From contig NZ_AQHJ01000023.1 in assembly GCF_014925405.1 (NCBI RefSeq), positions 434,001 through 498,000 on the forward strand: a stretch of 64,000 nt of DNA, given 5' to 3'. The DNA comes from Pseudoalteromonas ulvae UL12 (lineage in GTDB: Bacteria; Pseudomonadota; Gammaproteobacteria; Enterobacterales; Alteromonadaceae). Made by a program: the position numbers and the translations under genes. Under the pieces are notes generated by a model that ran no database searches, was not told the DNA's origin, and saw only the letters and a list, made by a program, of their open reading frames with translations. Numbering within the stretch: the stretch's first letter is position 1; every line of letters begins with the position of its first letter. Shown piece by piece: positions 26,133 through 36,381 of this stretch.

Positions 26133-26714
26133 TTGAATAGAGCACAAATAAGAGAACTCGTGCGAAAAAAGCGCAATTCTCTAACAAAAAAACAGCAACA
26201 AGAAGCCGAAAACGCCCTAAACTTGAATTTAATTCAACAACTAAAACACTATAAAAACGCCAAAATAGCCCTCTACTTAACTAATGACGGCGAATTAGGA
26301 ACAAACAAGTTAATACAAAGCCTTAGAACGCTAAACCATCAAGTTTACCTTCCTGTGATCCACCCCTTTTCAGCTGGTTATTTACTCTTTCAGCTTCATG
26401 AAGAAAATTCACCCATGAGTACAAACCGCTATGGTATCTTTGAGCCCAAGTTAAATTGCAGTCAAATCTGTCCAATTGAGCAATTAGATATCCTGTTCAC
26501 TCCCCTAGTTGCATTTGATGCACAAGGGAACCGATTAGGAATGGGTGGTGGGTTTTATGACCGAACCTTGGCAAAGTATTACCAAGAACAATGGCAAAAA
26601 CCCATAGTGATCGGCTTAGCGCATGAGTGCCAAAAAGTAGATCTCGTACCAACCGAAGCATGGGATATTCCATTAAAATGGATCGCAACCCCTGAATTTA
26701 ATTACCGTTGGTAG
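26133..26714 (+). CDS. ygfA: 5-formyltetrahydrofolate cyclo-ligase
   Basis: 193 residues. It converts 5-formyl-THF with ATP to 5,10-methenyl-THF. The family pattern includes an N-terminal IRELVRKKRNSLTKKQQQ, YLTNDGELGT, then NRLGMGGGFYDRTLAKY (nucleotide and folate site), and IGLAHECQ near the end. The start is not an ATG. TTG at 26133 retains the family N-terminal helix, whereas GTG at 26160 would remove part of it. The 6S RNA gene that usually precedes this gene in gammaproteobacteria cannot fit in the 51-base gap here, and none is recognised nearby. Confidence 0.9.
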   Translation: MNRAQIRELVRKKRNSLTKKQQQEAENALNLNLIQQLKHYKNAKIALYLTNDGELGTNKLIQSLRTLNHQVYLPVIHPFSAGYLLFQLHEENSPMSTNRYGIFEPKLNCSQICPIEQLDILFTPLVAFDAQGNRLGMGGGFYDRTLAKYYQEQWQKPIVIGLAHECQKVDLVPTEAWDIPLKWIATPEFNYRW

Positions 26715-26770
26715 ACAAAAAATTTATATACTGACGCCATACTCAATTACCCGTTCTGGAGATTACTGCA

Positions 26771-27427
26771 ATGACACAAGATGAAATGAAAAAAGCCGCC
26801 GCCTGGGCTGCACTCGAATACGTAGAAAAAGGCAGCATCATCGGTGTTGGTACTGGTTCAACCGTTAATCACTTTATCGATGCTTTGGGCAGTATTAAAG
26901 AAGATATCCGCGGTGCAGTTTCAAGCTCTGAAGCGTCAACAAAAAAGCTTAAAGAGCTCGGCATTGAAATTTATGAGCTTAACGATGTTGATACATTAAG
27001 CGTGTATGTCGATGGGGCTGATGAAATCAACCCGCAAAACGAAATGATTAAAGGCGGTGGAGCTGCGCTCACGCGTGAAAAAATTGTCGCGGCTGTGGCC
27101 AAAAAGTTTGTATGTATCGTTGATAGTACAAAACAAGTCGACATCTTAGGGCAGTTTCCACTTCCCGTTGAGGTGATCCCAATGGCACGCAGTTATGTGG
27201 CCAGAGAGTTAGTAAAGCTCGGTGGCGACCCACTTTATCGCCAAGGCGTGGTAACCGATAACGGTAATGTCATTTTAGATGTGTTTAATCTAAGTATTAC
27301 CGATGCAAAAAAATTAGAGCAACAAATAAACCAGATGGTAGGCGTTGTGACAAATGGCTTGTTTGCTGCACGTGGTGCAGATACGGTCATTGTCGGCACT
27401 CCTGATGGACCAAAAACACTTAAATAA
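26771..27427 (+). CDS. rpiA: Ribose-5-phosphate isomerase A
   Basis: 218 residues, full length. Signature segments are [16 protein letters not shown] (phosphate loop), [41 protein letters not shown] with the catalytic Asp and Glu region, and [11 protein letters not shown]. It interconverts ribose 5-phosphate and ribulose 5-phosphate in the pentose phosphate pathway. The gene is followed 14 bases later by serA, the usual gammaproteobacterial order, so the two are probably co-transcribed. GGAG lies nine bases before the ATG. Confidence 0.97.
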   Translation: MTQDEMKKAAAWAALEYVEKGSIIGVGTGSTVNHFIDALGSIKEDIRGAVSSSEASTKKLKELGIEIYELNDVDTLSVYVDGADEINPQNEMIKGGGAALTREKIVAAVAKKFVCIVDSTKQVDILGQFPLPVEVIPMARSYVARELVKLGGDPLYRQGVVTDNGNVILDVFNLSITDAKKLEQQINQMVGVVTNGLFAARGADTVIVGTPDGPKTLK

Positions 27428-27441
27428 ACTGAGGAATGAGG

Positions 27442-28671
27442 ATGAGTAAGGTTTCGTTAGCAAAAGATAAAATTAAGATTTTATTACTTGAAGGATTGCA
27501 CCAAAGTGCCGTAGAGACACTCAAGCGCCACGGCTATAGCAATATCGAGTATGTCAAAACGTCCTTAGCTGAAGACGACCTTATTGAGCGAATTAAAGAT
27601 GTTCACTTTGTCGGGATCCGCTCGCGTACTCATTTAACCGAAAAAGTATTGGATGCAGCAGAAAAACTGGTTGCTGTCGGTTGTTTTTGTATCGGCACCA
27701 ACCAAGTCTCTCTTGATGCGGCCCGTACTCGTGGTATCGCAGTTTTCAATGCACCGTTTTCAAACACCCGCTCGGTTGCTGAGCTTGTGTTAGGTGAGAT
27801 TTTATTGTTACTGCGCGGTATTCCACAAAAAAATGCCATGGCTCACCGTGGCGAATGGGATAAATCCGCTCATGGTTCGTTTGAGGCGCGTGGCAAAACC
27901 TTAGGTATTATCGGTTACGGACATATCGGAACCCAACTTGGCATCATGGCTGAAAACATCGGTATGAACGTTCAATACTTCGACATTGAAGATAAATTAA
28001 GCTTAGGCAATGCCAACCAAGTTCATCAACTGACGCATCTGCTGCAAACTTCTGACGTCATTAGCTTGCACGTACCAGAAACACCACAGACTAAAAACTT
28101 GATTGGTGCTGCTGAGCTTGAAGTGATGAAGCAAGGCGCAATTTTAATCAATGCTTCTCGCGGTACTGTGGTTGATATCGATGCACTTGCCAGCAGCCTC
28201 GCTGATAAAAAGCTATCAGGCGCAGCCATTGATGTCTTCCCAGTAGAACCAAAATCAAATGACGAAGAGTTTATGTCGCCACTGCGCGAGTTTGATAACG
28301 TGATTTTAACTCCTCACATTGGTGGTTCAACACAAGAAGCGCAAGAAAATATCGGTATTGAAGTTGCCGGTAAGTTAGCCAAATATTCAGATAATGGCTC
28401 GACGTTATCGGCAGTTAACTTCCCTGAGGTGTCTTTACCTGAACTAGGCGATCGTAGCCGTTTACTGCACGTTCACCACAACCGTCCGGGTATCTTGACG
28501 CAAATCAACCAAGCATTTGCTCAGCATGGCATTAACATCGCAGCGCAGTATTTACAAACTGATGAATCGATTGGTTATGTCGTGATTGACGTTGATTCTG
28601 ATGACTCTGAAATTGCGATCAAAGAATTACGTGCCGTAGAAGGTACGATTAAAGCGCGGATTTTGCACTAA
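27442..28671 (+). CDS. serA: D-3-phosphoglycerate dehydrogenase
   Basis: 409 residues. The NAD-binding loop is LGIIGYGHIGTQLG, the substrate Arg lies in NASRGTVVD, and the catalytic His is in TPHIGGSTQEAQ. A C-terminal ACT domain (about 335-409) contains HVHHNRPGILTQINQAFAQHGINI, which binds serine for feedback inhibition. It catalyses the first step of serine synthesis. Two ATGs are close; that at 27442 gives the family start SKVSLAKDKIKILLLEG and has GAGGA six bases upstream. serB lies about 8 kb away in this window. Confidence 0.97.
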   Translation: MSKVSLAKDKIKILLLEGLHQSAVETLKRHGYSNIEYVKTSLAEDDLIERIKDVHFVGIRSRTHLTEKVLDAAEKLVAVGCFCIGTNQVSLDAARTRGIAVFNAPFSNTRSVAELVLGEILLLLRGIPQKNAMAHRGEWDKSAHGSFEARGKTLGIIGYGHIGTQLGIMAENIGMNVQYFDIEDKLSLGNANQVHQLTHLLQTSDVISLHVPETPQTKNLIGAAELEVMKQGAILINASRGTVVDIDALASSLADKKLSGAAIDVFPVEPKSNDEEFMSPLREFDNVILTPHIGGSTQEAQENIGIEVAGKLAKYSDNGSTLSAVNFPEVSLPELGDRSRLLHVHHNRPGILTQINQAFAQHGINIAAQYLQTDESIGYVVIDVDSDDSEIAIKELRAVEGTIKARILH

Positions 28672-28700
28672 CAAATAGCGACATGTTTAAATATCGAACC

Positions 28701-28727
28701 AAAAAAGCCAGCTAAGCTGGCTTTTTT
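28701..28727. terminator. Bidirectional terminator between serA and the YcaO gene
   Basis: AAAAAAGCCAGC, TAA, GCTGGCTTTTTT form a perfect 12-base dyad with a T tract on both strands, placed between two convergent genes. Confidence 0.9.
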
Positions 28728-28742
28728 GTGTCTTTTTAAAAA

Positions 28743-30926
28743 TTATGAGTGAGCTTTGGCTGCACGCGCACTGTGTAGTTTTTTATAACTTTCAATTAAA
28801 CGCTGATGACGCTCAAGACCTTCAAGTTTCATACTGGTTGGTGTTAAACCATAAAATTTAACTTCACCTGTCACAGAGCCGACAACATTTTGCATCACGT
28901 CTTTGCCAAACATGCGCTCAAAGCTGACCATGAAATCTGCAAGTTCAAGTTCCTCATCCAAAGTTACTTCTAATACACAGTGAATAGCTTGATAAAACAA
29001 TCCACGTTCAACGGTATTATTATTAAATTGTAAGAAGGATTCGACTAACTCGATTGCCTCTTCTAACTCACCTAACGCTAAATAAATTAAAATTTTCAGC
29101 TCTAGGATAGTGACTTGACCCCAAACGGTGTTTTCATCAAACTCAACACCTATTAAAGTGATAATATCAATATAGTTATCTAGTTGGCTTTCTTCTAAGC
29201 GCTCAACAAGAGCAACAAGGGCATCATCATCAAGAGAGTGAATATTTAAAATATCGCTGCGATAATGCAAAGCTTTGTTGGTATTGTCCCAGATTAAATC
29301 TTCCACCGGATACACTTCGGAGTAATCAGGTACCAAAATACGACAAGCCGTGCCTAAATCTGAAAATTCAGCCACGTAAGCTTCTTTGCCTAATGCCTTT
29401 AAAATACCAAACAAACTTTCTGTTTCTTCGGCATTGGTGCCCGAAAAATCCCATTCACAAAATTCGTAGTCGTGTTTAGCACTAAAGAAACGCCAAGAAA
29501 TAACCCCTGTTGAATCAATAAAGTGTTCAACAAAATTCTCAGGCTCAGATACAGCCATGCTATTAAAAGTCGGCTTAGGTACGTCATTGAGCCCTTCAAA
29601 ACTACGCCCTTGTAGCAATTCGGTTAAACTACGCTCAAGTGCCACTTCAAAGCTTGGGTGCGCGCCAAATGAAGCAAAAACACCACCCGTTTTAGGGTTC
29701 ATAAGCGTGACGCACATTACAGGGAATTGCCCCCCTAAAGAAGCATCTTTAACGACAACAGGAAACCCCTGCGCTTCGAGCCCAGCAATACCAGCCACAA
29801 TACTAGGATATTTATCTAATACAGATTGTGGCACATCAGGTAGCACGATTTCTTGCTCGATAATTTGACGTTTTACCGCGCGTTCAAAAATCTCCGACAG
29901 ACATTGTACTTTCGCTTCTGCTAAATTATTGCCAGCACTCATGCCGTTGCTGAGGAATAAATTTTCAATCAAGTTAGATGGAAAATACACTGTCTCACCA
30001 TCAGAATGACGCACATATGGTATCGCGCAAATACCCCGCTCTACATTACCTGAATTGGTATCAATCAAATGAGAGCCACATAACTCACCTTCAGGATCGT
30101 AAATCTCACGGGTATAATCATCTAAAATCCCCGCCGGCAATGCATCACTTTCATCAGGTTTAAACCATTTTTCATTCGGGTAATGCACAAACTCACTATT
30201 AGCAATGTCTTCACCCAAAAATTGGTCATTGTAAAAGAAATTACAATTTAAACGTTCAATAAACTCACCTAACGCAGAACATAGCGCACTTTCTTTCGTC
30301 GACCCTTTACCGTTAGTAAAACACATGGGCGATGCCGCATCACGAATATGTAACGACCAGACATTAGGAACTATGTTGCGCCACGACGAAATTTCTATCT
30401 TCATGCCTAAGTCAGCTAAAATAGCCGTCATATCAGCAATCGTTTGTTCAAGTGGCAGATCTTTACCAACGATAAAAGTATTAGCTTCATCGCTTGGTTT
30501 AGCCATCAGCATGGCTTGCGCATCTTCATCTAGATTTGCAACAGTTTCGATTTTAAATTCAGGGCCGGTTTGAACTACTTTTTTCACTGTACAACGGTCA
30601 ATCGAACGCAAAATACCTTCGCGATCTTTATCAGATAAACTCTCTGGCAGCTCAACCTGAATTTGAAAAATTTGGTTATAGCGATCTTCCGGATCAACAA
30701 TATTATTTTGCGACAGTCGAATGCCATCGGTCGGGATGTCGCGTGCGTTACAATATACTTTGACAAAGTACGCTGCACACAATGCAGAGGAGGCTAAAAA
30801 GTAATCAAAAGGACTTGGCGCTGAGCCATCACCTTTATAACGGATCGGCTGATCAGCAATCACAGAGAAATCGTCAAACTTAGCTTCAAGCCTAAGGTTG
30901 TCGAGAAAATCAACTTTAATTTCCAT
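28743..30926 (-). CDS. ycaO: Fused OsmC-YcaO protein
   Basis: 727 residues. The first 140 residues form an OsmC-like domain (FDDFSVIADQPIRYKGDGSA, PFDYFLASSALCAAYFVKVYC). The rest is a YcaO ATP-dependent cyclodehydratase domain close to E. coli YcaO: NVWSLHIRDAASPMCFTNGKGS, SALGEFIERLNCNFFY with ATP/Mg ligands, and YPNEKWF. E. coli YcaO is linked to methylthiolation of ribosomal protein S12 together with RimO. A C-terminal tetratricopeptide-like helical region follows. The start at ATG 30926 excludes 23 non-family residues. No azoline-peptide biosynthesis genes are nearby, so this is the housekeeping type. Confidence 0.9.
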   Translation of the reverse strand: MEIKVDFLDNLRLEAKFDDFSVIADQPIRYKGDGSAPSPFDYFLASSALCAAYFVKVYCNARDIPTDGIRLSQNNIVDPEDRYNQIFQIQVELPESLSDKDREGILRSIDRCTVKKVVQTGPEFKIETVANLDEDAQAMLMAKPSDEANTFIVGKDLPLEQTIADMTAILADLGMKIEISSWRNIVPNVWSLHIRDAASPMCFTNGKGSTKESALCSALGEFIERLNCNFFYNDQFLGEDIANSEFVHYPNEKWFKPDESDALPAGILDDYTREIYDPEGELCGSHLIDTNSGNVERGICAIPYVRHSDGETVYFPSNLIENLFLSNGMSAGNNLAEAKVQCLSEIFERAVKRQIIEQEIVLPDVPQSVLDKYPSIVAGIAGLEAQGFPVVVKDASLGGQFPVMCVTLMNPKTGGVFASFGAHPSFEVALERSLTELLQGRSFEGLNDVPKPTFNSMAVSEPENFVEHFIDSTGVISWRFFSAKHDYEFCEWDFSGTNAEETESLFGILKALGKEAYVAEFSDLGTACRILVPDYSEVYPVEDLIWDNTNKALHYRSDILNIHSLDDDALVALVERLEESQLDNYIDIITLIGVEFDENTVWGQVTILELKILIYLALGELEEAIELVESFLQFNNNTVERGLFYQAIHCVLEVTLDEELELADFMVSFERMFGKDVMQNVVGSVTGEVKFYGLTPTSMKLEGLERHQRLIESYKKLHSARAAKAHS

Positions 30927-31135
30927 TGAATATAGTTCCAGTTCGAGTGCAGTGAGGTCTGTATTTACACAATGTATTTGTGCCCCCACCTGCATTGATC
31001 TTAATTAAGGTCATTATCTGCTTTTTGCCAACAATAGTCTTGGTCAATTGGCATAACTGACCCATAAATATGGTGGTGTCATCCAATATCCAATCGAATC
31101 AACACTCTTAGCAAATAATGTCGTACGTCTTATGA

Positions 31136-32500
31136 TTAAAACAACGCTTCCAGTGCTTGTGACAAGCTGGTCACCGCAATGACTTCCATCCCATCTATCG
31201 GCTCTTTTGGTTTATTGGCCTTTGGCACAATGGCACGTTTAAAGCCATGTTTAGCCGCTTCTTTAATTCGCTCTTGTCCACTTGGGACTGGGCGTATTTC
31301 ACCGCCTAAGCCCACCTCACCAAACACCACTAACTCTCGCGATAACGAATAGTTTTTAAAGCTTGATACCAATGCGGCAATCAAGGCTAAATCGGCACTG
31401 GTTTCAGTGACTTTGACGCCACCGACGACATTGACAAAGACATCTTGATCAGCCACTTGCAAGCCACCATGACGGTGTAATACGGCCAGCAGCATCGCAA
31501 GCCTGTTTTGATCCATTCCCACCGTCACGCGCCGAGGGTTCGCCAATTGAGAGTAGTCAACTAAGGCTTGCACCTCAACCAACAGAGGTCGGGTCCCTTC
31601 CCAAATCACCATGACTAATGAACCCGGTGTTTGCTCACTGGCGCGATTCAAAAAAATTGCCGAAGGATTACTGACTTCTTTAAGTCCCTGCTCCGTCATG
31701 GCAAACACACCAAGTTCATTCACGGCACCAAAGCGATTTTTATTACCTCGTAAGGTGCGAAAGCGGCTATCGCTCTCCCCTTCCAATAAGATTGAACAGT
31801 CAATACAGTGTTCAAGTACCTTGGGGCCAGCAAGTGAGCCATCTTTAGTAACATGACCGACCATAATAATCGCGACTTGGTGTTGCTTGGCAAACCGGGT
31901 CAAATAGGCGGCACTTTCTCTTACCTGCGAGACACTCCCTGGTGCAGATTGCACATCACTCATGTGCATCACTTGAATGGAGTCAATTACCATAATTTGT
32001 GGCTTTTCAATTAACGCGAGCTGGCAAATTGTCTCCACGTTAGTTTCAGCCAAGGTTTTGAGGTTTTTAGTCGGTAAGTTGAGTCGTTTTGCCCGCATGG
32101 CTACTTGTTGCAATGACTCTTCCCCAGTGACATACAGCGCGGTCATTTTTTCAGCCAGCAAGCACATCGTCTGCAGTAACACCGTACTTTTACCCGCCCC
32201 GGGAGAGCCACCAATTAAGATGGCACTTCCTGGTACTACGCCTCCACCGAGCACGCGGTCAAACTCCGAAAAACCGCTACTAAAACGCGGTAACTCAGCT
32301 AAATCCACATCATCGAGGCTTTGTACTTTTGCTTCAACAAAACCTGCATACCCGGCAGTTGCGCCACGGGTTGGCTTAGTAGAAGGAACTCGAAACTCAG
32401 AAATAGTATTCCACGCTTTACATTCTGAACACTGACCTTGCCAGCGTGAAAAATCAGCGCCACAATCATTACAAACAAATGCAGTTTTCTTTTTTACCAT
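31136..32500 (-). CDS. radA: DNA repair protein RadA
   Basis: 454 residues. There is a C4 zinc finger (Cys10, Cys13, Cys24, Cys27), a RecA-like core with Walker A GGSPGAGKST, the RadA-specific motif GNKNRFGAVNELG, and a C-terminal Lon-protease-like domain (ADLALIAALVSSF, FGEVGLGGEIRPV). It promotes branch migration in recombinational repair. ATG 32500 begins the conserved VKKKTAFVCNDCG; the longer open frame upstream lacks family similarity. It is divergent from the PilZ gene with 137 bases between. Confidence 0.95.
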   Translation of the reverse strand: MVKKKTAFVCNDCGADFSRWQGQCSECKAWNTISEFRVPSTKPTRGATAGYAGFVEAKVQSLDDVDLAELPRFSSGFSEFDRVLGGGVVPGSAILIGGSPGAGKSTVLLQTMCLLAEKMTALYVTGEESLQQVAMRAKRLNLPTKNLKTLAETNVETICQLALIEKPQIMVIDSIQVMHMSDVQSAPGSVSQVRESAAYLTRFAKQHQVAIIMVGHVTKDGSLAGPKVLEHCIDCSILLEGESDSRFRTLRGNKNRFGAVNELGVFAMTEQGLKEVSNPSAIFLNRASEQTPGSLVMVIWEGTRPLLVEVQALVDYSQLANPRRVTVGMDQNRLAMLLAVLHRHGGLQVADQDVFVNVVGGVKVTETSADLALIAALVSSFKNYSLSRELVVFGEVGLGGEIRPVPSGQERIKEAAKHGFKRAIVPKANKPKEPIDGMEVIAVTSLSQALEALF

Positions 32501-32637
32501 GATATCAAAGGCATACTTTTTGCAGTGATGTTTAATAGAGATTTTTACCAGAAAATTGGTTATTCTCATTATTCACTACTTAGTGATTCAATATTCTAAT
32601 TATACAGTGTTTTCAAATACAAAGGTGATGGATTTTT

Positions 32638-35151
32638 ATGCCAGATGATGTCTTGCTAAAGTATCAAAGTGTAATCGAAGAACTTCGAGATAAACTTGGC
32701 GCACCTAATTTTGATAAAATTTTTCAAAATAAAACCAAAGCGTTATCTAAGCCTGACCAATTTTTGTTAAAAATGGAAATGAACCGCCTGTCACAACCTG
32801 TGCAACGTTTCATTGATTTGCGCGGCCAAGTAACGGGAGATGTTCGACCGTATGAACACAACGGCAAGCAACATTTTATGGATGACCTTGCCATTGAAGT
32901 ATTTGAAAAAGCGATAAAACAACACGGCTCTTATACACTTGCAGTGTATGAGTCGGTAATGAACACCGAAAACAATCATAAAGTTATGCAGCGTAAAGCC
33001 AAAGCACTTGGCACCGACGCGCCTATCAATGTAAAAGAGCCTGAAAAACAAAAACCTATGACTCATCTGGTCGAGTTTGCATCCTATGAAACTCGCAGTG
33101 AAGAACGCATGAATTATTCGATTCGTGTGAAAATACATATCTCCGCCAAAAACACCGTTGAAGCCAATACATCAGATATCTCGGTCAGTGGGTGTAAAGT
33201 CAAATTACCGATGCGCTATGAACTGGCGGTCGGACAAAAGTTGAATATTCGTTTAGTCGGTTTAGAGCAAGATTTTGAACTGGGGCTTAAAGAAGGCGTA
33301 CAGTACGAAGTGGTTGCGATTGAGTCTGTGAGTGACGACACTAATCATATTCGTATGAAACGTACTTATGCAGAAAACAGCGCCAGTTTTGATGACTTTT
33401 TACGTAGTTTTATTCATGGTAATAAACGCCGCTATAAAGTGAATCTCGATAACACATTAGAAGCGGTGATTGTCAAAGGATACGAGCAGTATTACCTACC
33501 CCGTGTTAGTTCATTGTTCATCTATATCAGTGATAAAAACCAAGTGTTAACCCCTACACTTTCTCTGACTAATGAAAATAATATCAACACACTGCGCTAT
33601 TTTACTGATGAAACTAAGCAGTCTGTTTTATCCAGCATTTTAAACCCTAAACGTTTGAGCTTAATTATTCAGCAACCGGGTCAAGTTAAGTCAACGGTAT
33701 TGTATTGCTTCACACATATTGTCGCTGGAAAAGCGTATTTTTATTCATCGACGGCGCAGGAGTTAGATTTAATTCCTGCGCTCAAAGCTTTATTTTTTGG
33801 CTTTGGAAGTCAAAAAAGCAGCTGGCGAACCTTTAATGTGCAATTGATCCCCACTATCGAAGCCGATGCGTTTATTCCGCTCTCGCTGCCTGAAAGTGCA
33901 AGCGCCGATATTGCCAAATTTAATAAACCTCCTTCTGCACGGGTTCAGGGTTTTATTCAGAATATTCAATATATTGCCTTACTGACTGACATCACATCTA
34001 AAACTGCCTCTTTGGAATACCAAAAAAACACCTTTAATAAAGACCAAGTTAATGCGCTCAAACAATTTGGCCATGCCAAGCAAAAAACATATGCAAACAT
34101 CGATGCTGTGGCACTTGAATATGTAAACCTGCGCAGTGAAACCCGCTATTTGTACAAAACGCCCATTGAACTAGAGCAAGAAGAACGCGGTAAAATTACA
34201 GCTCATACCTTAGATTTGTCTGAAAATGGCTTACAGATTGAGCTCCCTGAGCCAACCTTGTACGAAAAAGGGGATTTATTACTCGTTGCATTACCGGAAA
34301 TGCAAAAAATCACTAAAAAATATCAATTGAGCAAGTTACCTTACGAGATCATGGCGGTAAGCAAAACTAAAACCATCGTTAATTTACGCAGTTATCACCC
34401 AACACCCGATATGCAACATCAAGGGACGCTTTTTTTCACTCAACTGATTTCACACAACCGAGAAAAACTCCAAGCCGCAGAGGACTCACCAAAAACACCG
34501 GGGCTTTCGAATGCTTTGCGCAATATGGCGACTAAAAATGTATGCCAATTCCCTTTTTATATGCATAAAAAAGGAGCCCACTTTGAAATTGGTGCCATAG
34601 GTAAAGGTTTATACCCAAATAGCTGCCATTTGTTACTTCAGCATTTTGGTTTACTCGATGAGCAGTTTTCAATTGAGCACTTTATTCCAGAAAGTGCCAT
34701 TAATGATATTTTTGTGCCACGTTTAAAAACTCTAAAACGCCAAGATCCGCCGCTGCAAATTGATTTATATATCCGCTTTAATCCTTTGATTAAAAATATT
34801 GAAAAAGCCATGATGTGTGATTTTATGCCAACTGAATACACCGGCATTACGAAAAAGAGTTTTATTACCGCATCTGCTACGCAAGATTTGTTTTTTGGTT
34901 TTCGTATTTATTTATCACGTACTGGGCGCCCAGATACTGAGTATTTATCAAAAGAGCTTAGCTATATCAGCCATTATGCGATTCATAAAGCGAAAGTGCT
35001 TGAAGAAGAGTTGTGGTCAGTGGTGTGTGTCGGAGAAATGATTGAGATTACACAAGAGCTAATCCAGCGCTATCATATCGAACCAAACATTATTAAAAAC
35101 ATGCAGATCCGTAAGCAGCGTTGGTTAGATAAACTAAATCAATCAGCTTAA
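32638..35151 (+). CDS. Large protein with two PilZ domains
   Basis: 837 residues, cytoplasmic. The N-terminal 130 residues are helical. A first PilZ domain lies near 155-245 with DISVSGCKVKLP; the Arg residues of the preceding segment (RSEERMNYSIR) may be the c-di-GMP RxxxR. A second PilZ domain lies near 500-590 with RSETRYLYKTP and LDLSENGLQIELP. The parts between and after are unassigned. PilZ domains bind c-di-GMP, and two GGDEF proteins are encoded in this window, so it is a plausible receptor. Its output is unknown. It starts with a GGTGATGG ribosome site and stands alone between radA and serB. Confidence 0.78.
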   Translation: MPDDVLLKYQSVIEELRDKLGAPNFDKIFQNKTKALSKPDQFLLKMEMNRLSQPVQRFIDLRGQVTGDVRPYEHNGKQHFMDDLAIEVFEKAIKQHGSYTLAVYESVMNTENNHKVMQRKAKALGTDAPINVKEPEKQKPMTHLVEFASYETRSEERMNYSIRVKIHISAKNTVEANTSDISVSGCKVKLPMRYELAVGQKLNIRLVGLEQDFELGLKEGVQYEVVAIESVSDDTNHIRMKRTYAENSASFDDFLRSFIHGNKRRYKVNLDNTLEAVIVKGYEQYYLPRVSSLFIYISDKNQVLTPTLSLTNENNINTLRYFTDETKQSVLSSILNPKRLSLIIQQPGQVKSTVLYCFTHIVAGKAYFYSSTAQELDLIPALKALFFGFGSQKSSWRTFNVQLIPTIEADAFIPLSLPESASADIAKFNKPPSARVQGFIQNIQYIALLTDITSKTASLEYQKNTFNKDQVNALKQFGHAKQKTYANIDAVALEYVNLRSETRYLYKTPIELEQEERGKITAHTLDLSENGLQIELPEPTLYEKGDLLLVALPEMQKITKKYQLSKLPYEIMAVSKTKTIVNLRSYHPTPDMQHQGTLFFTQLISHNREKLQAAEDSPKTPGLSNALRNMATKNVCQFPFYMHKKGAHFEIGAIGKGLYPNSCHLLLQHFGLLDEQFSIEHFIPESAINDIFVPRLKTLKRQDPPLQIDLYIRFNPLIKNIEKAMMCDFMPTEYTGITKKSFITASATQDLFFGFRIYLSRTGRPDTEYLSKELSYISHYAIHKAKVLEEELWSVVCVGEMIEITQELIQRYHIEPNIIKNMQIRKQRWLDKLNQSA

Positions 35152-35203
35152 GTCGAGTTGATCTTTCAAGGTTATTTTTGCACGATTTTTAGTTAGATTG
35201 TGA

Positions 35204-35224
35204 GGCGGCAATTCACTCGCCGCC
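35204..35224. terminator. Weak hairpin between the PilZ gene and serB
   Basis: GGCGGC and GCCGCC with a nine-base loop lie between convergent genes. T residues are distant on both strands, so this is a weak candidate. Confidence 0.4.
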
Positions 35225-35266
35225 CTTAATCCATTTTTATCTTGAATAAAACTCAACCGACAAAGA

Positions 35267-36274
35267 TCAACATACCCTCGGGAAACTCAAGAAATACGCC
35301 ACTTGCAACAGTGAACCTGTATTGATTGCCACATCTGCCGTTTTAGCGACCAGCGGCTTACCATGCACAGCCACCCCCAAACCTGCCGTCGCCATCATGA
35401 TAAGATCATTCGCCCCATCACCCATGGCAACGGTTTGGGTAAGGTCAATGCCTTGTATGCCTGCATAATGCTGTAAAAAGCGACTTTTTTCTTGCGCATC
35501 TACGATCACACCCAGTACATTTCCAGTTAACCGCTGCTGTTCGAACTCCAACTCATTCGCATGAATGGCATCTAAATTCAATAAGCGCTGCACTTGTTCC
35601 GCAAACGGAATAAATCCGCCCGATGCTATAGCTAACTTCCAATTATGCTGTTGTAAATATTGGCAAAGATCCTTTACTCCGGGCATAAGCGGCAACTGCT
35701 GTTTTAATTCATCAATTAAAGATTGTTCAATGCCTTTTAGCTTTGCAACCCGCATCCGTAAACTTTCAGAAAACTCTAATGCCCCTTGCATGGCCTGCGC
35801 AGTGACTGCTGAGACTTCGTCATATACTCCAGCTAATCGTGCAATTTCATCTATACACTCAATCTCGATAGCGGTTGAGTCCATATCCATTACCAGCAAT
35901 CCAGCTTCATTAACAGATGGCGCATTTGCAACAACCGCTAACTGCGCACTCATTTGCGGTTTAAATGCCTCTAAATGGGCTTTAACTTCTGCACTGTCAC
36001 CATTAAAAACTAAAACCACGGCGGGAAGTAACGCTTGTGTCGGTTGAAATACTGCTGCATTCACTACGTTAACACTTGCTTGTTCAAGTAACTGTTGTAA
36101 TACATCGAACTCAATGGCCTCTAGCGGCACACCAAAAACAAGTAAGTACGACAATGCTTTGTCTTGCTCCACAAGAAGTGTTTGCTCACTCAGTTGAAAT
36201 GTATGCCATTCATTGTGAGCTAAAGAAGGGTGACTGAGGGTCGAATGTATTGCAGCCCATGGGAATGAAGGCAT
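35267..36274 (-). CDS. serB: Phosphoserine phosphatase
   Basis: 335 residues. The HAD catalytic motif is LLVMDMDSTAIE with nucleophile Asp130 and Asp132. Motif II lies in LAIASGGFIPFAE, motif III Lys in the segment before, and motif IV in VAMGDGANDLIMMATAGLGV. An ACT-like N-terminal region is present, as in E. coli SerB. It performs the last step of serine synthesis. ATG 36274 has a GGAG ribosome site; the frame is open for another 24 codons without family similarity. It is divergent from the ytjB homologue, the conserved gammaproteobacterial order. Confidence 0.95.
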   Translation of the reverse strand: MPSFPWAAIHSTLSHPSLAHNEWHTFQLSEQTLLVEQDKALSYLLVFGVPLEAIEFDVLQQLLEQASVNVVNAAVFQPTQALLPAVVLVFNGDSAEVKAHLEAFKPQMSAQLAVVANAPSVNEAGLLVMDMDSTAIEIECIDEIARLAGVYDEVSAVTAQAMQGALEFSESLRMRVAKLKGIEQSLIDELKQQLPLMPGVKDLCQYLQQHNWKLAIASGGFIPFAEQVQRLLNLDAIHANELEFEQQRLTGNVLGVIVDAQEKSRFLQHYAGIQGIDLTQTVAMGDGANDLIMMATAGLGVAVHGKPLVAKTADVAINTGSLLQVAYFLSFPRVC

Positions 36275-36381
36275 GTATAACTCCTGTATAAAGTGGGTGA
36301 GCGCGTAAGGCGTGATATACTTTTTGCTGTATTGCATTTTTACCAAGAAATGCGCACACTGTCAGTAGGGTATTGAGCATT

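Noticed and set aside
28743-30926. Azoline-forming peptide biosynthesis cluster
   Set aside because: The YcaO gene is alone, with no precursor peptide or dehydrogenase gene nearby, and matches the housekeeping YcaO.
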